Source of the DNA: Tenrec ecaudatus
Lineage: Eukaryota > Chordata > Mammalia > Afrosoricida > Tenrecidae
Assembly (NCBI RefSeq): GCF_050624435.1
Contig: NC_134542.1
Span: forward strand, 13,847,497-13,911,496
DNA length: 64,000 nucleotides
Reading direction: 5' to 3'
Part shown: in pieces, positions 23,700 through 34,580 of the stretch
Layout of the letters: every line of letters begins with the position of its first letter
Position numbering within the stretch: the stretch's first letter is position 1
Position numbers and translations under genes: made by a program
Notes under the pieces: model-generated
What the model was told of the DNA's origin: nothing
Seen by the model: the letters and a program-made list of their open reading frames with translations, nothing else
Databases searched by the model: none

Positions 23700-24335
23700 T
23701 TTTCTCGTATGCAAAAGAAAGCGACTGTGACCATTGGGGAAGAATGGACAAATCCATCTTGAAAAAAACACAGGCAGTATGTTCCTTAAAAGTGAGGATG
23801 ATGAGGGATGGCAGAGAAGGGGGAAGGGAGACTCCGGATAGGGCAAGATAGGACAAAATAACGATGTATAAATTTCCATGGGCACATGAGGGAGGGGGAA
23901 GCGGGGAGGGAGGGGACAAAAAAAAGAGGACCTGATGCAAAGGGCTTAAGTGGAGAGCAAATGCTTTGAGAATGATTGGGGCAGGGAATGTATGGATGTG
24001 CTTTATACAATTGATGTATGTATATGTATGGATTGTGATAAGAGTTGTGTGAGCCCCTAATAAAATGTTTTTAAAAAAAGTGAGGATGATGAGACTTCAT
24101 CTCACATTCATTGGGCAAGTTAGACGGAGGGACCAGTCCCTGGAGCGGGGCATCATGCTCTGTGAAGCAGAAGAAGCCCCTCTAGGAGATGGACTTAACC
24201 CATTGTCGGCACCCCTGGGCTCAAATGTAGCAGTGACTGTGGGGAAGGGTTGGGCGGGGCAGCATTTTGTTCTGTTGTACACAGAGTCACCGAGAGTCAG
24301 AATCGACTGGACAGCACTTAAAAATCACCACCGGG
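23700..24335 (+). mobile_element. RTE/BovB-like LINE 3' end split by an L1
   Basis: The 5' part is 23700-23805 and the 3' part resumes at 24094 with 'acttcatctcacattcattgggcaagtt', 'gagggaccagtccctggag', ending in 'gagagtcagaatcgactggacagcacttaaa'. The two parts join in RTE order across the inserted L1, so the RTE was here first. Confidence 0.85.
23806..24075 (+). mobile_element. 5'-truncated L1 3' end with 18 bp TSD
   Basis: The body runs from 'ggatggcagagaagggggaagg' through 'gggcttaagtggagagcaaatg' to 'gcccctaataaaatgtttttaaa'. The 18 bp aaaagtgaggatgatgag occurs exactly at 23788-23805 and again at 24076-24093. The target begins TT/AAAA, the preferred L1 endonuclease site. The intact duplication marks it as fairly young. 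Confidence 0.93.
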
Positions 24336-24984
24336 GTTCTCTCCAGGTACCTTACAGGTAATAGTATGCAGATATGATATGTGTGAAGAAAGGGGTCTTC
24401 ATTCACAGACTAGGACTCCTATATGAAATACCACAAAATGGTACCCAGCAGGGAATGAGTATGGGTTCAGAAATGTCCTCTCTCATGTCTGTGGACTTAA
24501 GCTTTTCTATTCAACGAGGCTGGGTCATAGGCAGTGATGAGCGGCACCATCCTGTCATCTTCCTTCATCTCAAGTTCTTCATCCAAAAAGGAGACTCTAC
24601 TGGACTTCTCAAGTCACAGCCACCTGCTGATCTCAATGGCTTCATCGTGTTATTAGCAACTCCGCTTTCCCCCCTCCTCCCACCGGCACCCTTTGCAGAC
24701 TAACTTTTGCCTTTGTGTGTGTCAGGAGCCTCTGTATGTAACAGCTAAGGAGTCATGAATCAAAAGGTCTCTCTTCTTAATCGATGACTTTGCTGAGCAA
24801 GTAATTCCATGTGCTCCAGGTTTCCCACGTATAGAAAGAACTCGCTATTTTCATTAGAACCGGTGGATGCAAATAAAATCATGTTAAAATGTGTTGTGTT
24901 GAAGTTCACGGAGGAAGCAAAAGGGTGGTGTTCAATGGAATAGAAACACCATCGATTGGTTGTACTATCCCGTGGGACCTTCGA
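24336..24984. other. unassigned sequence
   Basis: No recognised gene or repeat. Confidence 0.35.
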
Positions 24985-25200
24985 TGTTGCTGTGGGGCTA
25001 AAAGCTATACTCCTGGTAGTTCACACACCAGGGTGGACAGGTTTCAGCAGAGCTGCCAGAACGAGACCGGTTTAAGGCCTGGTGAAAATTAGCCAATGAA
25101 AACTTTATGGCCCACAGCAGACAGTTGTGTGACTCATTTACTTTGGACACATTATCAAGGGGGATCAATCACTAGAGGACTAATTCAAGTTTGGTGAAAA
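24985..25200 (+). mobile_element. RTE-tailed SINE / RTE fragment
   Basis: 'gtggacaggtttcagcagagctgccagaacgagaccgg', 'ttagccaatgaaaactttatggcccacagcag' and 'actttggacacattatcaagggggatcaatcactagagg' combine SINE-type and RTE-type words. The boundary is unclear. Confidence 0.5.
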
Positions 25201-25369
25201 CAAGGGCCAATGAGGGCCAGGGGTGGGGTCGGATCTTAGTAAAATGGATTAGTCTGGTGGCTGTAGTACTGGGCTCCACCAGGTTGAGGCTGTGAAGATC
25301 ATGCCGTGGGAGACGTGCAGATCCCTACACTCACTCATCCCCTACGGCAACCAAGAATTGAGTGGGGCC

Positions 25370-25470
25370 AGCCCGCTTTTCCGACTGAGCAGAGCAGCTT
25401 GCTTAAGATGGCCCAGTTAGCATGCAACAGAGCCTGGCCCCGGCGCTAGAATTCCACTCCCCACGTTGCA
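25370..25470 (+). mobile_element. MIR fragment
   Basis: 'gcagagcagcttgcttaagatggcccagttagcatgcaacagagcctggccc' follows the end of MIR (cttgcccaaggtcacacagctagtaagtggcagagc). Confidence 0.5.
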
Positions 25471-26034
25471 GCTATAGGCAATGTTATTGTTCATGTGTGG
25501 ACTGCGTGTCAAGTCCACAGCTGCTCAGTTCTTCTCACTCGCGACACAATAAATAGAGGCCACAGTCAAATTTAGAAACTTCTTCAGAATGATTCAGATT
25601 TGGAGAAAAGTTCACAAAAGAGACCACTGGCACCATGCAGCTGCCATCCCAGGTGGTGGCTTCTGAACCCGCTCAGGTTTGACCCCTCTCCCACCCAGAG
25701 ACCAGTCAGATTCGAGCTTTTTATAAGATGCCCAGGTGAGTCCTCTGTGGACCCCCAAGCCTCCCCAGATCCACTGCCATGATTCAGACTAGTGGTATTC
25801 CCACGCTACGTGTGAAAATGCAGATTCTGGGGGGTGTGGGGGTGGGCAAATTTTCAGCAGGGCGTGGTCACACCGGAACGAAACTGGGTCTGAAGGCCAG
25901 TTCTAAGTTCTGTGCAGCGGATGGACCCAAATTCCGGCTTTGTGCTCCAAAACGGATGGGCTTTTCACGTGCAAGGGTTATTTCTCCCCTCTCATGGAGT
26001 TTGGCCCTCTGGGAGGAGCCAGCCTTTGCCCTGT
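25471..26034. other. unassigned sequence upstream of the CpG block
   Basis: No repeat recognised. CpG content begins to rise after about 25860. Confidence 0.4.
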
Positions 26035-26480
26035 GGCGGTCGCTGGCGGTACCTCTAAAGTGGATCTCGGGGCCCATTTGAGCGGAGAGGCACTGGCGAG
26101 CACAGCCTGCCACAGCCCGCGGGCCGGGCCGGGGACGAGTCGAGGCACGCGGGCTGCGCTCCCGGCTGGACTCGCTGCCTTTCTGCTGAGCCGGCTCTCA
26201 GGATGGCCCGGCTGGCGCGGGGAGCAGCCCCGTCGTCCACGCGGCAATTAAAGCCAGGCTTTCGATGGCCCTTCATCTTGGGCCGCATCGGGGTTGGGCC
26301 TTCTGTTAGATAACCGGTTCTTGCTTGCATTTAAAGGTGCATATTATACGCGAGTAAAAGGTTTCAAAAGGTTGCTGGTTCAAAGTCTGGCGGCGGCGTC
26401 CTTAGCAGTTTATGGCTGCAGCCCGTGGGGAGGACCAGCGCTCCCGCTGGGGAGGGAGGTGGGGAAAGGCGAGGAGAGAC
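26035..26480 (+). promoter_or_regulatory. CpG-dense block, candidate FAM124B promoter/first exon
   Basis: Between about 26081 and 26260 there are roughly two dozen CpG dinucleotides, against very few elsewhere in the window, and more follow to 26480. It lies about 12.6 kb before the first coding exon of FAM124B on the same strand, and that coding exon opens with a strong acceptor, so a 5' noncoding exon must exist somewhere upstream. From here to the stop codon is about 21.6 kb, near the ~23 kb I recall for the human gene. I cannot pick a transcription start or donor: AG/GT steps occur at several points (for example after 26391-ish 'aaaag' and in 'gggag/gtgggg' near 26460). ORFs of 89-119 codons in this block on both strands are expected from GC-rich sequence. 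The block could instead be an unrelated CpG island. Confidence 0.5.
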
Positions 26481-27004
26481 GAGCTAAGCACGTTTTATGG
26501 TCCCCTGGGCACTTTGACAGCGTATGGGTTTGCGTTGCCTGCTTTTTTTTTTTTTTTCAGTTTCCCCTCCCCTCTTTAAAATTGCTGATGGGGGAAGGTG
26601 ACTGTGACCTAGTCAATGCGCGCGTGCCATTAACCCAGAGCCCACAGTGTTGACCAGTGCCTGATATTTCCTGTCGGGGGAATTGAAATCGTGCGCATGT
26701 ATCTGGTAGAAATTACGCTATGTATATTCTGGTAACAATGTACTAGGTACCCGCCCCCCCCTCTCCCCAGTGCCAGTGTTGGAACAGCCAGGGTCTCTGC
26801 CAGCTCAGACCGCCCAGCCATTTCCTCCGTCGAACTAGCCCCAGAACTTCTAGGTTAAAACAATGATATATTCCTACCGGTACAAAATAAAGTTTCCAAC
26901 TCATTAAAGACCTTAAAAAAAACAATGACGGGTCTCTGTTTTGGCCCTAGAGATCCAGGGTTCTTCTGATTAAAGTCTTTCACAATCCTTTTTGTTTTTA
27001 ACAG
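26481..27004. other. unassigned sequence
   Basis: Includes a T-run at about 26540-26560. No gene recognised. Confidence 0.35.
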
Positions 27005-27115
27005 TCGGCCTCAGTTTTCTCACCTGCAAAACGGGAGCAATGCTGTCACCTACCTCTAAGGTCGTTGTGAGGGCTAACTTAGCACCAGGCGACGCTTCAA
27101 GCATGGCTGGCGCCT
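27005..27115 (+). mobile_element. MIR fragment
   Basis: 'cctcagttttctcacctgcaaaacgggagcaatgctgtcacctacctctaaggtcgttgtgagggctaa' is a textbook MIR core-to-tail stretch. Confidence 0.8.
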
Positions 27116-27127
27116 CGTTTTAGAAAG

Positions 27128-27240
27128 TACACGTTGAGAAAAGAATGGTGGCAACGTATGTATAAATATGCTTGATACAATTGATGTATGGATTGTTATA
27201 AAAGCTGTCAGAGCCCCCAATAAAATGATATTTTAATAAA
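27128..27240 (+). mobile_element. short L1 3' terminus
   Basis: 'ggtggcaacgtatgtataaatatgcttgatacaattgatgtatggattgttataaaagctg' then 'agcccccaataaaatgatattttaataaaa'. Only the last ~110 bp of L1 plus an A-rich tail. Confidence 0.88.
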
Positions 27241-27796
27241 AATAATAATTAAAAAAAACCCAAAACGACATGTCCAGGCATGAAGTGATCAGTACTTTAA
27301 CAAGTGGTAGCAGCCCTTCTTGTCATCTGCTTTGGAAATGGGCTGAATTTACTTCTCCTCTGGGTTACTAGGGTGATGCTCAGGAGTTTTCTAGAGGATA
27401 GTAATCAAAACGATGATCTCTCCACCTCATCCCACCAGACCCCCCCCCCCACGTGAGGTCGGTGCATTCTTTCCAGCTTATGTAAGCTCCCTCCCTGCTG
27501 CCCCAGAGTCTTTGTTTCAGCCGCCATTCCTTCTCCTAGGTTGTCCTCCCTTACCACCTCCCCAGGTACCTCGGCTCCTTTATGATCTTATCTTAAGCGT
27601 TCTCCTGCTGAGTTGGCTGTCCGACCTACTGGAACAGGTTAAATCTTGCGCACCACTTGCCTGTCATATACAGACAAGGCACCGTTTCCACTTAATTGTG
27701 GGATTACTTCATGAACGTCTACCCTCTTCCACGTGGACCAGGGAACTCTGCGTTTTGGTGAAGGATGGCATCCTGGCATCTTGTACCTGGAGGATG
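27241..27796. other. unassigned sequence
   Basis: Pyrimidine-rich around 27410-27570. The ORF at 27413-27799 has no family resemblance that I see. Confidence 0.35.
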
Positions 27797-27945
27797 TAGG
27801 TGTTATTGTTCGCTGCCACTGAGTGTGTTCTGACTCACAGAGACCTGACACGGAACGAAAGGTAGCATGACCCTGTCCCATGCCAGTGTGTGGCTGGTGT
27901 GTTTGAGCCCATTGCGGCAGCTGTCCTGCCAAATCTATCCCAATT
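27797..27945 (-). mobile_element. RTE/BovB-like 3' terminus
   Basis: 'gctgccactgagtgtgttctgactcacagagacctgacacggaacgaaaggtagcatgaccctgtcccatgcc' and 'gtgtttgagcccattgcggcagctgtcctgcc' are the RTE 3' end in reverse complement. Confidence 0.75.
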
Positions 27946-28534
27946 AGGGGTTCCCTGTTTGTTTGTTTTCTGACCGGCTTAGGGATTTAAAAAAATATTG
28001 GTTAAAAGAATGGATTAGAAGGTTATAGTGAATTGGTTTATATATTATTTATATTTCATTTAAAAGTTATTTATGGTATTTATAAGATAGACTGCCATTT
28101 ATAATTGACAAACATATGAGTTTTATTTTTTAAATGTTGAAAACGATAATTAAACAATAATGGAATTTTCCCACAAATTTTTGAATCCTCGCATAAAAAG
28201 TAAGAAAAGGAACCCCCTACATCCTGTGGTAACTGGATCCTACCAACTATCCTTCTTTGTTTCCAAATGTCACATTCCAATTACTAATAATTATCTGTGC
28301 ATCTGGGTTACCTGTTGGATAACTTTTATACTGCACAAGTTGATAAAATCGTCAAGTTTCTTCACCTTTGGCGTGAATTTAAGTAGTAGTCATATTAACT
28401 GGTTTCCCCTGTAGCTGCGCAGACATGACCTCATGACTGGCACGTGTTGGGCTTCAGAGGAGATCCCGAAATGTTCTTCTTGGTGGCGACCGTGACGCCT
28501 TTCCTCTTCTAGCTGCTGCTCTTAGGAAAACAGG
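27946..28534. other. unassigned AT-rich sequence
   Basis: No recognised repeat. 28400-28534 is the downstream flank of the short minus-strand frame described next. Confidence 0.35.
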
Positions 28535-28670
28535 TTAATTCAGAATGGCCAGTGCCCCCGCCAGCTCATTCATGCCGAGGACATCAGTCTTCAAGATCTC
28601 AAAGTTGATGTCTTGGACTTCCACGCATTTCTTGAATTTTTTCATATGTTCTCTATAAAAATTGGGGTCT
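28535..28670 (-). pseudogene. unidentified minus-strand reading frame, split by an L1
   Basis: Ignoring the L1 insertion at 28671-29246 and one copy of its duplication, the minus strand reads open from 29277 down to a TAA at 28535-28537: 50 codons that begin after a stop at 29278-29280. The composition looks coding-like, with KICGDPNFYREHMKKFKKC in the middle and NELAGALAILN just before the stop. I do not recognise the family. It could be the last exon of a decayed gene, the 3' end of a processed pseudogene, or a chance frame. No poly(A) relic is seen beyond the stop. Confidence 0.3.
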
Positions 28671-29246
28671 TCCATCCCCTTACAGAAGGGCTGTGGGGAG
28701 GCGATGAGCCAGTCAGGGTGCAGGGTAGCAACGATGAAACATACAACGTTCCTCTAGTTCTTAAATGATTCCTCCCCCCCCCACTATCATGATCCCCATT
28801 CTACCTTAAAAATCCAGGTAGACCAGAGGATGTACACTGGGACAGATAGGAACTGGAAACACAGAGAATTCTGGACAGATGATTCCTTCAGGACCCGCGG
28901 TAAGAGTGGTGATACCACAAGGATGGAGGGAAGGTAGGGTAGACAGGGGGAACCCATTACAAGAATCTACATATAACCCCCTCCCTGGGTGATTGGACAA
29001 CAGAAAAGTGGGTGAAGGGAGACGTCGGACAGTGTAAGACATGACAAAATAATAATAACTTATAAACTATCAAGGGTTCATATGGGAGGGAGAAGGGGGG
29101 AGGGAAGGGGAAAAATGAGGAGCTGATGCCAAGGGCTCTATTAGAAAGCAAATGTTTTGAGAATGATGATGGCAACAAATGTACAAATGTGCTTGACATA
29201 ATGGATGTGTTATAAGAGTTGTATGAGCCCCCAAGAAAATGATCCA
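28671..29246 (+). mobile_element. 5'-truncated L1 3' region with 14 bp TSD
   Basis: Runs from 'acaacgttcctctagttcttaaatgattcctcccccc' through 'gacagataggaactggaaacacagagaattctgg' and 'gaggagctgatgccaagggctct' to 'gagcccccaagaaaatgatcc'. The duplication aaaaattggggtct is exact at 28657-28670 and 29247-29260. Confidence 0.92.
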
Positions 29247-29277
29247 AAAAATTGGGGTCTCCACATATTTTCAAGGT

Positions 29278-30459
29278 TTACCCTTCAACAGTATTATTTA
29301 TATGCACTTGCTGTACTTGTGGTTTGTTTTTTTGCCAACATTATGTTTGTGTGATTCGTGCAAACCCTTTGAGTCGATAAAGTTCTTTCATGCCCCTTGA
29401 CATAAAAAAAAAGCAAGAATAGAACATAAATCATTATCCATGTTCCTATGGGTGGACATGTAGGTAGGTTATGTTTGGGGTTTCTCTTTTCCAATCCATT
29501 TGGCTGCATGTTTTAACCTGGTTTTTTTTTTGTTTGTTGTTGTTGTTCATATGAAAAGAGATGATATCAGTAAGTAACAGCAGCGAAGCAGGATATTTGC
29601 AACTTTGGTTTTTCTACACAAAGCCGCAGCTTGTTCAAAGGTCTTTAATTGTTTGCTGTTGTTTTTAACAGCTGCATGGTAATCTATTAGGAGAGCAAAC
29701 AGTAATGTACACATTCCTTATTGCAGTTATTGCATTTTATTTGGGAGGCTAACGCATTATTAGGTATTAAATCTTCCATGCTAGAACGAGTACTTTAGCT
29801 GAGCACTTGGGAGCTTGGAACGCCCTCTGGGTGTATTAACACATTTGATCCTCTCCCATAAGCCTTTAGGAGAGTCAGGTCAAGGACCATCTCAGTGACG
29901 TCTGTCTGCCATGGATGTGGAACCAAAGCGAGGGGGTCATGAATCTGAGGCTCCCGTGGGTTGAGACATCTGGCTCAGAGCTTGCTCCACTCTAACTTCT
30001 CTGGCTCACTCCACATCTAAGGAGCTGGTTCGGTGGAGAACTACAACTGTCCAGAGCATGGGAACCGATGTCACAGCAGAAGACCGTAACAAAGAATCAG
30101 GAGGAAACACGCTTTCTTTGCTTGCACCTGTGAAAACTCAGGGTATCAGCTCTCAGGCCACTCCTGGGGCACATGGCCCTGGAAAAGGGGGAAACAGATG
30201 GCAATCTAATAGGAACCTGATAGTATTGTTTGGGTTGAGCTGGGGGTATGCTCTGGGGAACTGGGAGAGAAGCTTCCAGCTAAAAGCCACATCAGCTGGG
30301 AGTAGATGCTTACTGTGGCCACTTCCTCTCTCCCACCTCTGCCCTGGTAGGAACCCAGATGGGGGTCAGACTGCTCGGCCCTCTATTGTTTGCCTGCTGC
30401 TGTTAGTGCCAAAACTTCCCCCGGAAGTCAGGAAGCACAGCCCCAGGGTATAGCCTTTG
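29278..30459. other. unassigned sequence
   Basis: 29280-29780 is T-rich with no clear repeat. 29800-30459 is repeat-free by eye, and the 131-codon ORF at 30058-30453 has no recognised domain. Confidence 0.35.
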
Positions 30460-30655
30460 GTGTGTCTATGTGAATATGTGTTTGAATGCACGGGTAAGTG
30501 TGTGTGACTTTGTGTACGCACACGTATGTGAGTACATGACTGCGTTGGTGAGTGTATGTGTTGGTGGGTATAACTTTGTAGGCACACACACGTGTGTGTG
30601 TGAGGGTGTAACTGCGCACACACGTTTTGGCATGAGAGTGCATGACTGTGCATGT
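30460..30655. repeat. degenerate TG-rich repeat
   Basis: Imperfect GTGTGT / CACACA tracts. His/Thr/Cys-rich minus-strand ORFs here are artefacts. Confidence 0.9.
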
Positions 30656-30785
30656 ATGGAGAAAGGCTGGTAAAGGAGAAGCTGTGTCAGGGGTGGCAGA
30701 GGCCCAGGATTGCTTACAAGAGGCAAGGGACACAGAAACAAGTGGGGTGTGACCAATGTGCGCATGGAATGAATCCCCACTCTTT

Positions 30786-31741
30786 TTTTTAAAAACTTTT
30801 TTTTAATTGTTTTATTAGGTGCCCATACAACTCTTATCACAATCCATACATACATCAATTGTGTAAAGCACATGTGTACATTCATTGCCCTCATCACATT
30901 CATTGCCCTCATCATTCTCAAAACATTTGCTCTCTCCTTAAGTCCCTGGCATCAGGTTCTCATTTTACCTCCTCCCTCCCTGTTCCCCTCTCTCTTATGA
31001 ACCCTTGATAATTTATTATTTTGCCCTGTCCGACGTCTTCTTTCACCCACTTTTCTGTTGTCCGTCCCCCAAGGGAGCAGGTCACATGTAGATCCTTGTA
31101 ATCTGTTCCCTCTTTCCAACCCACCCTCCTTTTGCCCTCCCAGTATTGGCACTCACACCACTCGTCCTGAAGGGATCGTCCACCCTGGATTCCCCGTGTT
31201 TCTGGTTCCTATCCGTACCAGTGTGTCCATCCTCTGGTCTAGCCAGACTTGCAAGGTAGAATTGGGATCATGATAGTGAGGGGGGAAAGGAGAGATGAAG
31301 CATTTAGGAATTAGAGGAAAGTTGTATTTTTCATTGTTGCTACATCGCACACTGTCTGGCTCGCCTCCTCCCTGAGACCCCTCTGCAAGGGGATCTCCAG
31401 TGGCCTACAAATGGGCTTTGGGTCTCCACTCTGCACCCGCCCCCCTTACTCACTATGGTAAAATTTTTTGTTCTGATGATGCCTGATCCCTTCAACACCT
31501 CGTGCTTGCACAGACTGTTGTGCTTCTTCCATGTGGGCTTCTGAACTAGATGGCTGCTTGTTTACCTTCAAGCCTTTAAGACCCCAGACGCTATATCTTT
31601 TGATAGCCAGGCACCATCAGCTTTCTTTGCCACATTTGCTTATGCACCCATTTGTCTTCAGCGATCGTATCATGGAGGTGAGCGCACAATGATATGATTT
31701 TTTGCTCTTTGATGCCTGATAACTGATCCCTTCGGCACCTC
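30786..31741 (-). mobile_element. 5'-truncated L1 3' region, antisense, with 17 bp TSD
   Basis: The poly(A) is seen as a T-run at 30786-30810, then 'gcccatacaactcttatcacaatccatacatacatcaattgtgtaaagcac', 'ccgacgtcttctttcacccacttttctgttgtccgtcccccaa' and 'gccaggcaccatcagctttctttgcc'. The duplication atgaatccccactcttt is exact at 30769-30785 and 31742-31758. This is a second L1 in the window with the same 3' end as the one near 5.0-7.1 kb but better preserved. Confidence 0.94.
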
Positions 31742-31758
31742 ATGAATCCCCACTCTTT

Positions 31759-32814
31759 GTCTCTGTCCGTTCCCTTCGTTGTGCTAGCTGAGTGTCCTGG
31801 GAATCCGGCTTCTCCTTGAATAGCTTCCACTGCTCCACACTATGCATTGCTCCCTTTGGGGCTGGTGAAGGGGGCCCAGCCTCAAAACCTGCAATCATGG
31901 CTTCGCTGCTAACTGGCTGTATGGCTTTGAGGAACTTCCATGTCCTCCTTGGACCTCTTACTGGGAGCCCAAAGGAGAGGCCAAGACTCATTCGTTCCTT
32001 CCAGGCCCACTTAGCACCTTGTGTGCAGGGCCTAAATAATGGCTGCTGTCAGGGTGCCATCATGACTGGGGTCTCCTGCTGAGTCCCTGCATGGCCCGAA
32101 ATGGCAGCTCACTGAAGGGTTGAAGGTAAGTCCATCCATAGGTAACTTTGAAGGGGAGCTTGGAAATTTACTTCCCTCAAATTAACTACGGAGCACGGTT
32201 CTCCTCTGAAGGGTCGCCAGAAGTCACACATCTCAGGATGCTTGTCACCAGTGATTGCCTCTAGTTCCATAATGACTAACCCCTGGTTAGCAATTACAGA
32301 AGGTTGTTCTCTTCCAAACGACCACAGGTAGCTAACCTGGATGACTCCGAGGTTTGCCTGGCGACAGCTGTTTGTCTTTTGAGAGATTTTAATCAAGAAG
32401 GTAAAAGGAAGAGTAAGTCACAGAGGAATTGTGGAGCACTGAGTGACATTGTCTGCTCAGGCAACAAGCTGTCTTGAAATCCTTGTTACCAGAGATACAA
32501 GACCCACCTAGGTCAGGAAGGTGCACCCCTCTCTCCACTCCTCCCTGGCTCCACTTAAGTGTTCCTAAGGTCCAGTCTCTTCATTCTGTGGTCCTTATTA
32601 TATATTCGCCTCTGGAGGAATCATACACACTCCCAAGTCAATCTAAATATCAACAGATCCCCCATTTTAGTGGCGAAATAAAAATAATATTGCTACTAGG
32701 TTTCTAGCCCCTACAGGTTTATTCCAAATGTAGCATGTTTAAGTGTGTCTGTGGTCAGTGGCTGGCTGCAGCCAAATCCTCTTAGTGATACATTTGTCTT
32801 AGTTCATTGCTCAC
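31759..32814. other. unassigned sequence
   Basis: No recognised repeat. The ORFs are scattered and short. Confidence 0.35.
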
Positions 32815-33018
32815 TCAAAACACTCACTGCCATCAAGGCCATTCCAACACAGAGCAACCTCACAGGACAGAGAACAACTGCCCCTGTGGGGTTCCCAGAT
32901 TGCAAAACATTACCGGAGCAGAAAGTCTCAGTTTTCTCCTGTAGAGCGGCTGGTGGTTTAGAACTGCTGACTTTGTGGTTAGCAATCCAATGTGTAACCC
33001 ACTACGTCACCAGGATTT
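32815..33018 (-). mobile_element. AfroSINE-like SINE
   Basis: 'cactcactgccatcaaggccattccaacacagagcaacctcacaggacagagaac' through 'tttgtggttagcaatccaatgtgtaacccactacgtcaccagga', nearly complete in reverse. Confidence 0.9.
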
Positions 33019-33432
33019 CTTCTAGTTATGTTCACAGTAAAATAAAACCCAAGATTCTTGTCATGACATGTGAGACCCTTCCTGACCAGGCAAGCGCCCC
33101 TTGGCATGCCAGACTCTCATCCTGCTTCGTTGGCCCCATCCTTGAGCTATCTTGAGCTGCTTGCAGTTCTGCCAATGGGTCTGATTTCCTACAATCTTCT
33201 CCAAGTGCCCTTCCTCATCAGCTTCCCCTGTCCAGAATCCACCCACCTCCACCCCCTCCAGCTCGTCACCTCACTGTCCTTGGTGCATCCCTTCTCCTGT
33301 TTCAAGGAGGGAGTAGCAGCCAAGAAATCAAATGCTGCATTCCTTGGGCAAATCCGATTCAAAACATATCTTCAAAATATCTTTAAAAAACAAAGCAAAA
33401 AAACAAAAAAAAACCAAAGCAAAACAACCCAA
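33019..33432. other. unassigned sequence ending in an A-rich tract
   Basis: 33383-33426 is A-rich (aaacaaagc-type). It may be the tail of an unrecognised retrocopy. Otherwise nothing is seen. Confidence 0.35.
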
Positions 33433-33908
33433 TGTGGCAGTTACATAATCTGTTGTCAATTTGAGTATTAAGAGTGAAGGGGTGGAGTTTAGTCTGTCAA
33501 TCAGGTTGCAGCTTGATGACCTCATTTGGAGGCACTATGGAGATAAATAGCTTCCTGGAGGCAGGACACAAGCACACTCCCTGGGAGACATTGCAGCTGA
33601 CAAGACACATGGAGCTACACTAGTGCCCTGAACTGAAAGAGCCACATGGAGACCCCTGCCAGCATTGAGATGCCTCTGCTGCCACTGGATCCACAAGACT
33701 TCTCACCCACTGACCTCTGATCCTCCTGCATTCGGCATCATTGCATGTGTTTTGTGAGTCTGAGGAGGAATTTAGAGATTGGTATTAGACCTATGGGCTA
33801 ATAATATAATATTTTCCCAATATTCAATTATACTTGTCTATAAAGCTCTTTCACATATACATATGAGTGTCTATGAATTTGTTTTTCTAGTCTACCCGGA
33901 CTAACACA
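33433..33908 (+). mobile_element. solo LTR, ERVL/MaLR-like
   Basis: Starts TGTGGCAGTTACATAATC and ends CCCGGACTAACACA (TG...CA). 476 bp. Flanks cccaa (33428-33432) and cccag (33909-33913) fit a 5 bp duplication with one change. A 'gataaatagcttcctgg' box and 'tataaagctctttcaca' lie where an LTR promoter could be. No internal retroviral sequence remains. Confidence 0.75.
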
Positions 33909-33934
33909 CCCAGCCCAACAACTCCAGAACTGCC

Positions 33935-34370
33935 ACTTTGAAGACTGAGATGCTCTGGACCAGAGCCATGGTGTCTGCCGTTGCCTCGTAGGCTGTGAAA
34001 GCTGCGTTGGATAAGGAAGACTGAGAAGGAATGGATGCTTTTGAGGTGCGGTGTTGGGGACGAGGCCATGGACTAGCTGAAGAGGGAACAAAGCTGGCTC
34101 GTAAGAACAACTACTGGAACTCTGCTTCGCCGTGAAGATGGCGAGGCTTCCTTGCATGCACTTTGGACAAAGTATCAGGCGTGACTAGATCCAGACGCAG
34201 GACCTCCTGTTAGTGAAGCGGAAGGTCCATGAAAAAGAGGAAGACACTCCATGGGACTGATGGACACAGTGACTTGACTGCCACCGCGGGCTCAGACACA
34301 GCACGAGCAGGGTTTAGTTCTGTGGTACACGGGGCCCCGTGACTCAGAACCGGCTCGCAGATGTTAACAT
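33935..34370 (+). mobile_element. RTE/BovB-like LINE 3' end
   Basis: 'gaagactgagaaggaatggatgcttttgaggtgcggtgttggg', 'gatggcgaggcttccttgcatgcactttggacaaagtatcagg', and the terminal 'ttctgtggtacacggggccccgtgactcagaaccggctcgcagatgttaaca'. Confidence 0.8.
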
Positions 34371-34389
34371 TCCCCACTGCACTTAGGAG

Positions 34390-34580
34390 ACTCGGCGCTC
34401 TGGGGGCACAGTGGGGCACCCACTGGTCAGCAGTCGAAAACTACCAGCTACTCCTTGCGAGAAAAAGGACGCTTTTCTACCTCCATCAAGAGCGACAGTC
34501 TCGGACACCCACGGGGGCACTTCTAGCCCGTCCTCTAAGGATGGTATGAATTGGAATCGATTTGATGGCAGTGGCTTTGT
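34390..34580 (+). mobile_element. AfroSINE-like SINE
   Basis: 'ggcgctctgggggcacagtggggcacccactggtcagcagtcgaaaactaccagctactcc' and tail 'ggtatgaattggaatcgatttgatggcagtggctttg'. Confidence 0.85.

Noticed and set aside
1..26000. CUL3 3' end or other neighbouring genes of FAM124B
   Set aside because: I looked for exon-like stretches with splice sites on both strands and saw none. By the human map as I recall it, CUL3 should lie tens of kb further upstream.
25779..26653. ORFs of 81-119 codons across the CpG block
   Set aside because: Expected from high GC. The block is better read as a promoter or noncoding first exon.
30366..30921. 151- and 101-codon minus ORFs rich in His, Thr and Cys
   Set aside because: Translations of the TG/CA repeat and of the flank of the L1, not proteins.
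33433..33908. Internal retroviral genes next to the LTRs
   Set aside because: No gag, pol or env-like sequence adjoins any of the LTRs. They are solo LTRs.
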